From NCBI GenBank assembly GCA_964584255.1, contig CAZOZM010000006.1, positions 62,001 through 126,000 on the forward strand: DNA of 64,000 bases, given 5' to 3'. This document shows, one piece after another, positions 25,977-35,099 of this stretch. The notes under the pieces were generated by a model, which did not search any database, was not told where the DNA came from, and saw only the letters and a list, made by a program, of their open reading frames with translations. Every line of letters begins with the position of its first letter. Positions within the stretch are counted from its first letter, which is position 1. A program made the translations under genes and the position numbers. This stretch comes from UBA3775 sp964584255. Its GTDB lineage: Bacteria; Bacillota; Clostridia; Lachnospirales; Lachnospiraceae.

Positions 25977-26726
25977 ATGAGATACGAAGAATTTACAATA
26001 GAGGGAAGAAATGCATGTTTAGAAGCTTTTCGATCAGGAAAAACCATAGACAAGCTTTTTATTCTTGATGGTTGTCAGGATGGACCGGTCAAGTCAATTT
26101 TGAGGGAAGCAAAAAAAACGGACTGCATTATAAGTTTTGTCAAAAAAGAGCGATTGGACCAGATGTCAGAAACGGGAAAACATCAGGGGGTTATCGCATA
26201 TGCGGCTGCATATGAATATGCAGAAGTGTCAGATATATTGAAGCTCGCTGCAGAAAAAGGCGAGGCCCCTTTTATTATCATATTGGACGGAATTGAAGAT
26301 CCGCATAATCTTGGAGCTATGATTCGTACAGCTAATCTCTGTGGAGCACATGGCGTAATCATTCCTAAAAGAAGGGCTGCAGGTTTAACGGCAACGGTAC
26401 TTAAAACAAGTGCAGGAGCTTTGAATTATACACCGGTTGCCAAGGTAACAAATATAGCACAGACTATCGAGGAATTAAAAAAAGAGGGAATCTGGTTTGC
26501 GTGTGCGGACATGGACGGCGAATTAATGTACAGACAGAACCTGACAGGACCTATCGGAATTGTTATTGGCAATGAAGGAGAGGGAGTCAGCAGGCTTGTT
26601 AAAGAAAAATGCGATTTCATAACATCGGTTCCGATGAAGGGAGATATTGATTCTCTTAATGCCAGTGTTGCGATGGGGGTTTTGTCATATGAAGTGGTCA
26701 GACAGAGAATAATGAATACAAAATAA
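25977..26726 (+). CDS. rlmB: 23S rRNA (guanosine-2'-O)-methyltransferase RlmB-type
   Basis: A SpoU/TrmH-family knotted methyltransferase of 249 residues. After an N-terminal substrate-binding domain (RNACLEAFRSGKTIDKLFI) come SPOUT motif 1, DPHNLGAMIRTANLCGAHG near residue 106; motif 2, IGIVIGNEGEGVSRLV near residue 190; and motif 3, SVPMKGDIDSLNASVAMGV near residue 220. GGAGGA precedes the ATG. It directly follows mrnC. Another SpoU target such as a tRNA is possible, but cysS-mrnC-rlmB order supports RlmB. Confidence 0.9.
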   Translation: MRYEEFTIEGRNACLEAFRSGKTIDKLFILDGCQDGPVKSILREAKKTDCIISFVKKERLDQMSETGKHQGVIAYAAAYEYAEVSDILKLAAEKGEAPFIIILDGIEDPHNLGAMIRTANLCGAHGVIIPKRRAAGLTATVLKTSAGALNYTPVAKVTNIAQTIEELKKEGIWFACADMDGELMYRQNLTGPIGIVIGNEGEGVSRLVKEKCDFITSVPMKGDIDSLNASVAMGVLSYEVVRQRIMNTK

Positions 26727-26730
26727 TCAC

Positions 26731-26759
26731 TTGATTTATTGGTCTGATTATGGTATTAT
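26731..26759 (+). promoter_or_regulatory. Promoter of tRNA-Thr
   Basis: TTGATT (26731-26736), a 17-base spacer and TATTAT (26754-26759). The predicted transcription start near 26766 is about 17 bases before the tRNA. Confidence 0.75.
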
Positions 26760-26782
26760 TATTTTCGTTCGATATCGGACGT

Positions 26783-26855
26783 GCTGCCTTGGCTCAGCTG
26801 GTAGAGCGTCGCCTTGGTAAGGCGGAGGTCGGCGGTTCAAATCCGCTAGGCAGCT
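26783..26855 (+). tRNA. tRNA-Thr (GGT)
   Basis: Acceptor GCTGCCT/AGGCAGC, D stem GCTC/GAGC, anticodon stem TCGCC/GGCGG with loop TTGGTAA (anticodon GGT), and T loop TTCAAAT are all present. The discriminator base is T and CCA is not encoded. A strong terminator follows at once, so this is a single-tRNA transcription unit. Confidence 0.95.
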
Positions 26856-26856
26856 T

Positions 26857-26892
26857 AAAACCTGTAATTCATGAGGATTACAGGTTTTTTTT
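26857..26892 (+). terminator. Terminator of tRNA-Thr
   Basis: AAAACCTGTAAT (26857-26868) pairs with ATTACAGGTTTT (26877-26888), followed by a run of Ts. Confidence 0.92.
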
Positions 26893-26925
26893 GAATACAT
26901 TGCAAGTATGGAAATGAGGATAAAA

Positions 26926-28224
26926 ATGGAAAATAAACCTACAAAGGCGGAAATTCGTAAGGCGAAGGAACGTCGGAATAAAATAAAAAATGCCATTACA
27001 ATAGTTGCAACCGGAATTGTACTCATGGCTGCACTGACGGCTGCTGTTGTTTATTCGCAGAAAAAATCAAAGAATAAAGAGGAAAACAATACAGGAACTG
27101 CCGCTTCTGAGTCGATAGTCGTTGATAAGGAAAGAAATGAGCTGTATTCTCGGGGACTTGATTCGGATGGAATGATATCGGGGATTGAGAATATCAATGA
27201 ATATGTCAAGCTTTATGACATGTCAAAGATTAAGCTTTATGAGGATGATTTTAGTGATCTTGTGGAGCATGGTCAGATTGTTAAGTTAAGAGAAATATTG
27301 GTCGGAGAGTATATTTTCGAAAAAATGATGTACAACTCCGAAATAACCACATATCAGCCTTATTATGACATCCTGTATACTCAGTATGAGTTTGTAAGCA
27401 ATAAGGAATTTGAAAGATACAATGAAATATATGAACAGAACAACAAGGAAAAGTGGGATACAATCCAGAGTTTCTATGGTGTTTCCGATCTTGAGTACAG
27501 ATTCAGACTGAATCGTAATGCCTATTTTGAAATGAGATACAACCTTTTGTGTCAGGCTCTGGCAGAAGAATTTGATATAGAACTTACTCAGCAGGATATA
27601 GATGATTACTGTATCAGTACTGAAAAGAGCTATGTGGAAGAATTAAGAACCGAGGCTGTTATTGCGAAATATGGTGAGGCATTTACAAAACAGCAGGCTC
27701 TCAGATACAAGCTTATAAAGTATTTGGGAGAAAATGCGGTCTTTGAAGAAGGCAGCAACAAGGGAACGATGGTTGATGAAACGGATAAATACGGACAGGG
27801 ACTGTATGAAAGTGGAAAAATAGATGGTGTCGGTAACATATTTACTTATTGTACAGACGTTGATTATAAGAAGGCTGTTGAGGAATGTGAATCGGGAGAA
27901 GATGCTTTCGAATACATTCTCGCAAATGCCAATATTGACGGTTTGGCAGCATATGAAACTGCGATTGAGAGTAAGTATGGAGTAACGTCTGAAGAGGCCG
28001 GCGGGATTGTAAACAGACACCTTTTGGTACAGTATCTCTATACGGAGTTTGAATTAAAGGGCGAAGATTTTGAAAGGGATTATCTTATCAATAAGGGATT
28101 TGATAATGAATATATAGAGAAAATCTCCTATGAAAAGGGAAATGCTTTTTATAATAGGGAGATTATGGAATATTCAGTAATAAGATACCTGGATTTATTG
28201 ATAGAAGAAGAGAATAATGCTTAA
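26926..28224 (+). CDS. Membrane-anchored extracytoplasmic protein of unknown function
   Basis: The 432-residue protein has a highly charged Lys/Arg-rich N-terminus, one hydrophobic segment (about residues 23-45, AITIVATGIVLMAALTAAVV) and then a long, acidic, mostly helical outside portion with no cysteines that I can see. Helix-rich, Glu/Tyr-rich character and the position outside the membrane recall SurA/trigger-factor-like folding factors, but I see no parvulin domain and make no family claim. The start is the ATG at 26926, with ATGAGGA five bases upstream. A terminator hairpin follows. Confidence 0.65.
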   Translation: MENKPTKAEIRKAKERRNKIKNAITIVATGIVLMAALTAAVVYSQKKSKNKEENNTGTAASESIVVDKERNELYSRGLDSDGMISGIENINEYVKLYDMSKIKLYEDDFSDLVEHGQIVKLREILVGEYIFEKMMYNSEITTYQPYYDILYTQYEFVSNKEFERYNEIYEQNNKEKWDTIQSFYGVSDLEYRFRLNRNAYFEMRYNLLCQALAEEFDIELTQQDIDDYCISTEKSYVEELRTEAVIAKYGEAFTKQQALRYKLIKYLGENAVFEEGSNKGTMVDETDKYGQGLYESGKIDGVGNIFTYCTDVDYKKAVEECESGEDAFEYILANANIDGLAAYETAIESKYGVTSEEAGGIVNRHLLVQYLYTEFELKGEDFERDYLINKGFDNEYIEKISYEKGNAFYNREIMEYSVIRYLDLLIEEENNA

Positions 28225-28231
28225 AACACGG

Positions 28232-28256
28232 GCGGTCGGGCTTATAACCTGACCGC
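28232..28256 (+). terminator. Terminator after the membrane-anchored protein gene
   Basis: GCGGTCGGG (28232-28240) pairs with CCTGACCGC (28248-28256), including one G-U pair, and is followed by a T-rich stretch. The rest of the gap to glnS (about 250 bases) holds no gene that I can support. Confidence 0.65.
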
Positions 28257-28462
28257 TTTAGATTTATTCTAAGCAGCAGATTTAAACGAATAAAGTTTCT
28301 TTATGAAGGTAAAAAGAAACGCCTGTGGAGAAGATGCAGGAAGGATAATGAAATATGCTTGAGCAACAGGTATAAGAATTGCATCATGATGAAGGTGCTG
28401 GATTATATTTGTCGTTGAAATGCGAAAGTTGCTATTTGCTACTTTAAATTCTTATTCTTCTG

Positions 28463-28471
28463 TGCTAAAAT
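28463..28471 (+). promoter_or_regulatory. Extended -10 promoter candidate for glnS
   Basis: TGCTAAAAT at 28463-28471 is a good extended -10 element about 50 bases before the glnS ATG. The -35 region is poor. Confidence 0.45.
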
Positions 28472-28519
28472 AGTTTAAATATCGTGGGATATAAAACAAA
28501 AATATAGATGAGGTACTAT

Positions 28520-30220
28520 ATGGGAGTTAATGAAGTAGCTGCCGGCTGCAATGAAACAAATGAAAATGCAGTAAGCAGGAATTTTATTGAGACAGAAATT
28601 GAGAAAGATCTTTCGGAGGGAAGGTATAAGGAGGTCGTAACAAGATTTCCGCCTGAACCAAATGGATATCTTCATATCGGACATGCAAAGTCTATTCTTT
28701 TGAATTATGGTCTTGCAAAGAAATATAATGGTCGATTCAACATGAGATTTGATGATACCAACCCAACTAAGGAAAAAACTGAATTTGTTGAGAATATTGC
28801 GAAGGATGTAAAATGGGTAGGCGGAGACTTCGCTGACAGAATTTTCTATGCATCCGATTATTTTGATCAGATGTATGAAGCTGCCGTTAAGCTGATTAAA
28901 AAAGGAAAAGCCTTCGTTTGTGAGCTCTCGGCGGAGCAGATAAGGGAATACAGAGGAACACTTGTTGAACCCGGAAAAAACAGTCCTTACAGGGACAGAA
29001 GCATAGAGGACAACCTTCGTCTGTTTGAAGAAATGAAAGAAGGAAAACATCCTGACGGTTCAATGGTTTTGAGAGCAAAGATAGATATGTCGAGTCCAAA
29101 CATTAATATGAGGGATCCCGTAATCTATAGAGTCGCTCATATGACACATCACAGGACAGGAGACAAGTGGTGCATTTATCCGATGTACGACTTCGCTCAT
29201 CCTATTGAGGACGCAATAGAAGGAATAACGCATTCAATCTGTACCTTGGAATTCGAGGATCACAGACCATTATATGACTGGGTTGTGAGAGAACTTGAGT
29301 ATGAGAATCCGCCAAGACAGATCGAGTTTGCAAAACTTTATGTTACCAATGTAGTAACAGGAAAAAGATATATTAAGAAACTCGTTGAAACAGGTGTTGT
29401 AGACGGATGGGATGATCCGAGACTGGTTTCAATAGCGGCATTGAGACGACGCGGTTTTACGCAGGAATCATTAAAAATGTTTATGGAACTGGTCGGTGTC
29501 AGCAAGTCAAACAGTTCGGTTGATTATGCAATGCTTGAGTACTGTATAAGAGAGGATTTAAAGCTTAAAAAACCGAGAATGATGGCGGTTATTGATCCCG
29601 TGAAGCTTGTGATTGACAACTATCCGGAAGGCAAAACAGAAATGGTGGAAGTTCCAAATAATCAGGAAAATCCTGAAATGGGAACAAGACAGGTTCCTTT
29701 CGGCAGAGAACTTTATATTGAACGTGAGGACTTTAAGATTGAGCCCCCTAAGAAGTATTTCAGACTCTTCCCGGGCAATGAAGTAAGACTTATGAGTGCA
29801 TATTTTGTAACATGTACCTCTTATGAAACAGATGAGGCAGGAAATGTTACAGTGATACATTGTACTTATGATCCGGAAACAAAGAGCGGAAGCGGATTTA
29901 CGGGAAGGAAGGTTAAGGGAACCATTCATTGGGTTAATGCATCTACGGCACTTAAAACTACAGCAAGACTTTATGAGAATCTTACTGATGAAGAAAAAGG
30001 CGTATACAATGAAGAAACCGGTGAAATGAACATCAATCCTAATTCTCTCGTAACCATGAATGAGTGTTATGTGGAGCCGGCTTTAAAAGATGCAAAAGCA
30101 TATGACAGTTTCCAGTTCCTGAGAAACGGTTTCTTTACCGTTGACTGTAAGGATTCGACTCCTGAACACCTTGTCTTTAACAGAATCTGTTCTCTTAAGA
30201 GCGGATACAAACCGGGCTGA
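28520..30220 (+). CDS. glnS: Glutamine--tRNA ligase
   Basis: GlnRS attaches glutamine directly to tRNA-Gln, an enzyme many Firmicutes lack in favour of GatCAB. PPEPNGYLHIGHAKSI near residue 40 carries the HIGH motif, GWDDPRLVSIAALRRRG near residue 295 is conserved, and the C-terminal anticodon-binding domains match E. coli GlnRS closely (MAVIDPVKLVIDNYPEG; GRKVKGTIHWV). At the place of the E. coli MSKRKL loop the sequence reads VTGKRYIKKL, a divergent KMSKS region. The ATG at 28520 follows GATGAGGT at good distance; the ATG at 28508 has no site. Confidence 0.94.
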   Translation: MGVNEVAAGCNETNENAVSRNFIETEIEKDLSEGRYKEVVTRFPPEPNGYLHIGHAKSILLNYGLAKKYNGRFNMRFDDTNPTKEKTEFVENIAKDVKWVGGDFADRIFYASDYFDQMYEAAVKLIKKGKAFVCELSAEQIREYRGTLVEPGKNSPYRDRSIEDNLRLFEEMKEGKHPDGSMVLRAKIDMSSPNINMRDPVIYRVAHMTHHRTGDKWCIYPMYDFAHPIEDAIEGITHSICTLEFEDHRPLYDWVVRELEYENPPRQIEFAKLYVTNVVTGKRYIKKLVETGVVDGWDDPRLVSIAALRRRGFTQESLKMFMELVGVSKSNSSVDYAMLEYCIREDLKLKKPRMMAVIDPVKLVIDNYPEGKTEMVEVPNNQENPEMGTRQVPFGRELYIEREDFKIEPPKKYFRLFPGNEVRLMSAYFVTCTSYETDEAGNVTVIHCTYDPETKSGSGFTGRKVKGTIHWVNASTALKTTARLYENLTDEEKGVYNEETGEMNINPNSLVTMNECYVEPALKDAKAYDSFQFLRNGFFTVDCKDSTPEHLVFNRICSLKSGYKPG

Positions 30221-30234
30221 TAATTGGAGGAACA

Positions 30235-30966
30235 ATGAAAGAACAGTTATATACAATTCCGGTAAATGATGCATTTGATGCGGATTGCGAATGTCCAATC
30301 TGCTTTATGTATTCCGAATTGCAGAACAATGCAATTGATTTTGTAATGGGCACAAGTTATATGGAAGATGATATAAGAGCTGAAACCAACGAACTTGGAT
30401 TTTGCGAGAAACACATTCCTCTTTTATATAAGAACCAAAACAGGTTGGGACTTGGTCTGATGATGCTTACACACATGGATAATGTGATGTCGGAGATGGA
30501 AAAGAGAATGAACAGAAAAGTCTCAAAACCATCGCTTTTTAAGTCAAAATCAGGTGCGTCGTCAAGCGTTAAAGAGTATGCTGACCGTTTGGAACAAAGC
30601 TGTTATGTGTGTAAACGTATGAGCAATATGTATCACAGATATGTCATAACAACTCTCTATCTGTATGACCGTGAGGAAGGCTTCAGAGAGAAGTTTTCAA
30701 AGTGCAAGGGATTCTGTACGAAACACTATGCGATGCTTTATGAATTGGCACCACAGGAAATAAGCTCTAAGAATCTTGATGGGTTTATTGAAAATCTTAA
30801 CAGAATTTATATGGAAAATTTCAAGCGTGTCCGTGATGATCTGGAATGGTTTACTGACAAGTTTGATTACCGTAATGCAGAGGCTCCGTGGAAGAATTCC
30901 AAGGATGCACTTATAAGAGCGATTGTGAAGTCAAACAGTGTAGCTGTTGAAGAAAAGAAGAAATGA
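30235..30966 (+). CDS. DUF6062-like protein with duplicated Cys/His motifs
   Basis: The 243-residue soluble protein has a repeated pattern of CxxC followed by GFCxKH: CPIC near residue 20 with GFCEKH near 60, and CYVC near residue 123 with GFCTKH near 162. Two such CCCH sites could each bind zinc. I recognise it as resembling a family (DUF6062) common in Clostridia, with no known function. Spacing is 14 bases after glnS and 18 bases before the next gene, so co-transcription is likely. Confidence 0.65.
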   Translation: MKEQLYTIPVNDAFDADCECPICFMYSELQNNAIDFVMGTSYMEDDIRAETNELGFCEKHIPLLYKNQNRLGLGLMMLTHMDNVMSEMEKRMNRKVSKPSLFKSKSGASSSVKEYADRLEQSCYVCKRMSNMYHRYVITTLYLYDREEGFREKFSKCKGFCTKHYAMLYELAPQEISSKNLDGFIENLNRIYMENFKRVRDDLEWFTDKFDYRNAEAPWKNSKDALIRAIVKSNSVAVEEKKK

Positions 30967-30984
30967 TTCTGCGGAGGTAATTTT

Positions 30985-31512
30985 ATGCAGGAAAGCAGTT
31001 ATTGTGAATGTTATGTTAAAGTAAAGCCAACGGTTTCAAGTATTATTGTGCGATTTCTGCTTATAGCACTGGCCATAATAAGTGCTACGAGCATGTTTGC
31101 TTTCTTTAATATGAATTTTGGAATCGGTGTTATAATCAGTCTGGTACTTCTGGTTATAGAGGTAGGGACTCTGATTTTTATCTTTTCAAGAGCCAATGCC
31201 GAATGGAATTATATTTTTGTAGACGGTCAGATAGATTTCGATTTGATTTATAACGGTTCTTCAAGAAAGCACAGGGACAGGATTGATTTCGATGACGTTG
31301 AAATCATTGCTCCTACAGGGGCATCATCTCTTACATATTACATAAACAGAGATGTAAAGGTCTTTGATTATTCTTCGAAAAGCAACAGTGGTAATACATA
31401 TGATGTTATCGTAAGAAAGAACAATTCGATGGCAAGAATAATATTCGAGCCGGACGAAAAGATGCTTGGATTTATGAGAAAAAAGAGTCCGAGAAAAACT
31501 AACTTAAGCTAA
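30985..31512 (+). CDS. DUF6106-like membrane protein
   Basis: The 175-residue protein has two hydrophobic segments (about residues 19-40 and 45-67) separated by a short loop, then a soluble beta-rich domain with SYYCECYVKVKP-like start features and EWNYIFVDGQIDFDLIY near residue 72. It resembles a small conserved Clostridial family of unknown role. GGAGGT precedes the ATG. It lies between the DUF6062-like gene and guaB. Confidence 0.6.
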   Translation: MQESSYCECYVKVKPTVSSIIVRFLLIALAIISATSMFAFFNMNFGIGVIISLVLLVIEVGTLIFIFSRANAEWNYIFVDGQIDFDLIYNGSSRKHRDRIDFDDVEIIAPTGASSLTYYINRDVKVFDYSSKSNSGNTYDVIVRKNNSMARIIFEPDEKMLGFMRKKSPRKTNLS

Positions 31513-31544
31513 AAAATTTTTTAGATAAGAAAGGAGTAATGATT

Positions 31545-33002
31545 ATGGGCACAATCATTAAAGAAGGAATTACATTTGATGACGTACTTCTTGTTCCACA
31601 GTTTTCAGAGGTAATTCCTAACGATGTAGACCTGTCAACCATGCTTACAAACAAAATTAAGTTGAATATTCCGCTTATGAGTGCAGGTATGGATACCGTT
31701 ACGGAGCATCGTATGGCAATTGCGATGGCAAGACAGGGTGGAATTGGTGTAATCCACAAAAACATGACCATTAAACAGCAGGCAGAGGAAGTAGACATGG
31801 TTAAACGTTCTGAAAATGGCGTTATAACAGATCCTTTTTCTCTTACACCGGAGCATACACTTGAAGATGCTAATGATTTAATGGGCAAGTTCAGAATAAG
31901 CGGTGTTCCTATTACTGAAGGAAAGAAGCTTGTTGGTATAATTACAAACAGAGATTTGAAATTTGAAACCGATTTCAGTAAAAAGATCAAAGAGTCAATG
32001 ACTTCTGAAGGTCTTATTACAGCTCAGGAAGGTGTTACTCTTGAAGAAGCTAAAAAGATTCTTGCGGCTGCACGTAAGGAGAAGCTTCCAATCATTGATA
32101 AAGAAGGAAATTTAAAAGGTTTAATTACGATAAAGGATATTGAAAAAACAATAAAATATCCTCTTGCTGCAAAGGATTCACAGGGCAGACTTCTTTGTGC
32201 AGCAGCTGTTGGTGTTACTGCAAATATCTTAGACAGAGTTCAGGCTCTTGTTGATGCAAAGGTTGATGCGATTGTTATTGATACGGCACACGGACATTCA
32301 GCAAACGTACTCAGAGTTATACGTATGGTAAGAGATACATTCCCGGATCTTCAGATCATAGCAGGTAATGTTGCTACAGCGGAAGGAACGGAAGCTCTTA
32401 TTAAGGCAGGAGTTGATGCCGTTAAGGTTGGAATCGGACCTGGATCAATTTGTACAACGCGTGTTGTGGCCGGAATCGGTGTTCCACAGGTTACGGCAGT
32501 TATGGATGCATATTCAGCAGCTAAAAAATATGGTATTCCTATTATTGCTGACGGTGGTATCAAGTACTCAGGAGATGTTACAAAGGCTATTGCAGCAGGT
32601 GCAAATGTCTGCATGATGGGTTCAATCTTTGCAGGATGTGATGAATCACCGGGATCATTTGAGTTATTCCAGGGAAGAAAATACAAGGTATACCGTGGAA
32701 TGGGTTCAATTGCCGCAATGGAAAACGGAAGCAAAGACAGATATTTCCAGGAAAATGCAAAGAAGCTTGTTCCTGAAGGTGTTGAAGGACGAGTTGCATA
32801 TAAGGGACTTGTTGAAGATACAGTATTCCAGCTTATGGGCGGCTTAAGATCAGGTATGGGATATTGCGGATGCAAAAATGTAGAAGAACTTAAGGAAAAC
32901 GGAAAGTTTGTTAAGATTTCGGCTGCAGCGCTCAGGGAGAGTCATCCACATGATATTCATATCACAAAAGAAGCTCCAAATTACAGTATAGATGACAAAT
33001 AA
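31545..33002 (+). CDS. guaB: IMP dehydrogenase
   Basis: GuaB oxidises IMP to XMP with NAD, the first committed step of GMP synthesis. The 485-residue protein has the (beta/alpha)8 barrel split by a CBS pair (about residues 92-205, with ISGVPITEGKKLVGIITNRD). The active-site loop GPGSICTTRVVAGIGVPQ near residue 300 holds the catalytic Cys, and GAMSGSIF-like and RGMGSIAAM features follow. AAGGAG (31531-31536) is eight bases before the ATG at 31545, so I prefer it to the ATG at 31539. No guanine riboswitch is apparent upstream. Confidence 0.95.
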   Translation: MGTIIKEGITFDDVLLVPQFSEVIPNDVDLSTMLTNKIKLNIPLMSAGMDTVTEHRMAIAMARQGGIGVIHKNMTIKQQAEEVDMVKRSENGVITDPFSLTPEHTLEDANDLMGKFRISGVPITEGKKLVGIITNRDLKFETDFSKKIKESMTSEGLITAQEGVTLEEAKKILAAARKEKLPIIDKEGNLKGLITIKDIEKTIKYPLAAKDSQGRLLCAAAVGVTANILDRVQALVDAKVDAIVIDTAHGHSANVLRVIRMVRDTFPDLQIIAGNVATAEGTEALIKAGVDAVKVGIGPGSICTTRVVAGIGVPQVTAVMDAYSAAKKYGIPIIADGGIKYSGDVTKAIAAGANVCMMGSIFAGCDESPGSFELFQGRKYKVYRGMGSIAAMENGSKDRYFQENAKKLVPEGVEGRVAYKGLVEDTVFQLMGGLRSGMGYCGCKNVEELKENGKFVKISAAALRESHPHDIHITKEAPNYSIDDK

Positions 33003-33012
33003 AAGGATAATC

Positions 33013-33105
33013 ACAGGAAGCTGATGTGATGAAAAACGCAAAGTTCATGATAAGTCGTGAGCTTTGCGGAATGAATCATATCAGTTCTTCCTGTTAATCT
33101 TTTTT
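33013..33105 (+). terminator. Long structured terminator after guaB
   Basis: ACAGGAAG (33013-33020) pairs with CTTCCTGT (33087-33094), CTGAT and ATCATATCAG add a second stem, and CGCAAAG with CTTTGCG forms an inner stem. Six Ts follow at 33100-33105. The structure is much larger than a simple terminator. Confidence 0.75.
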
Positions 33106-33202
33106 ATCAGCAAAACCAAAAGATTACAGTTTTATTGGATTATAAAAACACAACGGGTTTTTGTGCTTTTATAAATCAATAAATACATGGGAGGAAAACT
33201 AC

Positions 33203-33868
33203 ATGGCAACCATGTCGAAAAGAGAGTGGAAGAGAAGAAGAAGACGAAAGAGAATGATAAAGCATTATTCAATGCTTGCAGGATTCGCACTTATAGTCAT
33301 TCTTGTGCTTATACTTTTAATAAAACTGGTTACTCATCTGATTACCGGAAATGATGGCATAATTAAAAAAGCCGGAAAAATAGAAATTGAAAAAAAACTC
33401 CTTACGGTAGATTCAAATACCAGATCGGGACAGGAACTGGAAGAAGTAAAGGGAATAGTAATCCATAATACCGGTGAAGCAGGTATCTCCGCAGGTGATA
33501 TGTGGAGTTACTATGAAGCCTTGGCAACTTCGGATGATACTTCCGAATCCATGCATTTCATAGTTGACACGGACGGATCAATTGTTCAAAGTATTCCGTG
33601 TAATGAGATTGCATTTCATGCATTGAGCAGGAATAATTCAGATATCGGAATTCAATACTGTTATACCAGCGAATCAGGCGTGATGTCAGATAAAACATAT
33701 AATGCGATGGTTGAGCTTGTGGCGGAACTTTGTGATGAGTACAAGCTTACTACGGCGGATATCAGTCTTCATTATGATATTACAGGACGTCTTTGTCCGG
33801 CATATTACGCAGAAAATTCTGAAGAGTGGCAGTCATTTTTGGATGACGTCAGCAAAAAATTAAGATAA
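33203..33868 (+). CDS. Membrane-anchored N-acetylmuramoyl-L-alanine amidase (Amidase_2)
   Basis: The 221-residue protein has a very basic N-terminus (RRRRRKRM), one membrane helix at about residues 25-48, and an outside Amidase_2/PGRP-type domain that would cut the muramyl-peptide bond in peptidoglycan. GIVIHNTGEAG near residue 92 and NEIAFHAL near residue 135 provide zinc histidines, and IGIQYCY and the late DITGRLCPAYY complete the usual pattern. GGAGGA precedes the ATG at 33203; the upstream ATG at 33161 has no site. A terminator hairpin, GGCTTAAA/TTTAAGCC, follows at 33876-33914. Confidence 0.82.
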   Translation: MATMSKREWKRRRRRKRMIKHYSMLAGFALIVILVLILLIKLVTHLITGNDGIIKKAGKIEIEKKLLTVDSNTRSGQELEEVKGIVIHNTGEAGISAGDMWSYYEALATSDDTSESMHFIVDTDGSIVQSIPCNEIAFHALSRNNSDIGIQYCYTSESGVMSDKTYNAMVELVAELCDEYKLTTADISLHYDITGRLCPAYYAENSEEWQSFLDDVSKKLR

Positions 33869-33935
33869 GATTTCAGGCTTAAAGCAGCAGACGTTTGTTT
33901 GATTGTTTTAAGCCTTATTCATAAAAGGGGAAATG

Positions 33936-35057
33936 ATGGTAGATTTTAATGAATACAGGGATGAGCTGACAGAGCTTTTTAAACAGCTTTGTGCCATACC
34001 GGCACCTACGGATCATGAAGATGAAAGAATAGCATTTATAGCGAACTGGTATGCTGATAATGGACTTTTAAATTTTGAGATTGACAGCATGGGGAATGTT
34101 TTATATTTCTTCGGCTTGAAAAGCTATAATCCGATACATCTGTATACAGCACATGTTGATACGGTTTTTTCGGAAAATACCGCTTTAAATCCGAAAATTG
34201 AGGATGGAGTTTTATATTGTCCCGGTTCGGGAGATAATACAGCAAATCTTGCAATAATGATGATGACGGTAAAGCTTCTTTCAGATATAGGTTATGAGCC
34301 TCCCTGCGGGCTTATTTTTGCGGCTGATATTGGAGAAGAAGGATTGGGTAACCTTAAGGGAATAAAAGCAATATTTGGCGAATACGGAGTTCGTATAGAA
34401 CAGGTTGTTGCTTTGGATCTTGCCTATGGTACCGTTATTGACAGGGCAGTAGGTTCAAAAAGATTCAGTATCAGGGTTGAAACCAAGGGCGGACATGCTT
34501 TGAATGACTTCGGTACACCGAATGCGATTGCAGTTTCGGCATCAATCATAAAAGATTTATACCGTCAGATTCTTCCTTCGGAGGGCAGAACTACTTATAA
34601 TGTCGGTACAATATCCGGTGGAACTGCAGTAAATGTAATTGCTTCATCAGTGGAATTCTGTTATGAGTTCAGGTTTGATAACAAGTCATCAGGCGAGTAT
34701 ATGGAAAAAAAGCTTAATGAGATAATTTCAGAGAACGAATCTTCGGAAGTGAGTATTAAATCTGAGCTGATAGGTGAAAGACCATGCATGGGTAATCCGG
34801 ATGAGACTAAGCAGCAGTTTCTTATGGATAAAACAGTACATTGCCTGAGAAATCCGGAATGGACAAAGGCGGGATATAAAGATGAAATACATTTCATTTC
34901 AGGGTCTACCGATTGCAACATACCTTTATCAAAAAACATTCCGGCAATCTGTATGGGGCTGGCGTATTCAGAAGGTCACCATACTCTAAATGAATATACC
35001 AGACTTGACAGTCTTGTGCCGGGACTTGCGTCCTTATATACTTTCATATGTGAATAA
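33936..35057 (+). CDS. M20-family metallopeptidase
   Basis: The 373-residue protein is a cytoplasmic di-zinc peptidase of the M20 clan. Zinc-ligand and catalytic motifs are TAHVDTVF near residue 71, GSGDNTANLA near residue 94, the catalytic-pair region DIGEEGLGN near residue 130, and the late SEGHHTLNEY. GGHALND near residue 188 lies in the dimerisation domain. It resembles peptidase T and the tripeptide/dipeptide peptidases of Firmicutes. The ATG at 33936 is five bases from AGGGG. The substrate is not known. Confidence 0.82.
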   Translation: MVDFNEYRDELTELFKQLCAIPAPTDHEDERIAFIANWYADNGLLNFEIDSMGNVLYFFGLKSYNPIHLYTAHVDTVFSENTALNPKIEDGVLYCPGSGDNTANLAIMMMTVKLLSDIGYEPPCGLIFAADIGEEGLGNLKGIKAIFGEYGVRIEQVVALDLAYGTVIDRAVGSKRFSIRVETKGGHALNDFGTPNAIAVSASIIKDLYRQILPSEGRTTYNVGTISGGTAVNVIASSVEFCYEFRFDNKSSGEYMEKKLNEIISENESSEVSIKSELIGERPCMGNPDETKQQFLMDKTVHCLRNPEWTKAGYKDEIHFISGSTDCNIPLSKNIPAICMGLAYSEGHHTLNEYTRLDSLVPGLASLYTFICE

Positions 35058-35091
35058 AAAAACTGCATATCAAATTGATATGCAGTTTTTT
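35056..35091. terminator. Bidirectional terminator between peptidase and ABC genes
   Basis: ACTGCATATCA (35062-35072) and TGATATGCAGT (35076-35086) form an 11-bp stem with a three-base loop, flanked by an A run and a T run. It serves the converging transcripts from both sides. Confidence 0.9.
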
Positions 35092-35099
35092 AATGTTTT

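Noticed and set aside
28260..28519. T-box riboswitch ahead of glnS (and likewise cysS)
   Set aside because: The conserved GGGTGGnACCGCG-type T-box core is absent in both leaders.
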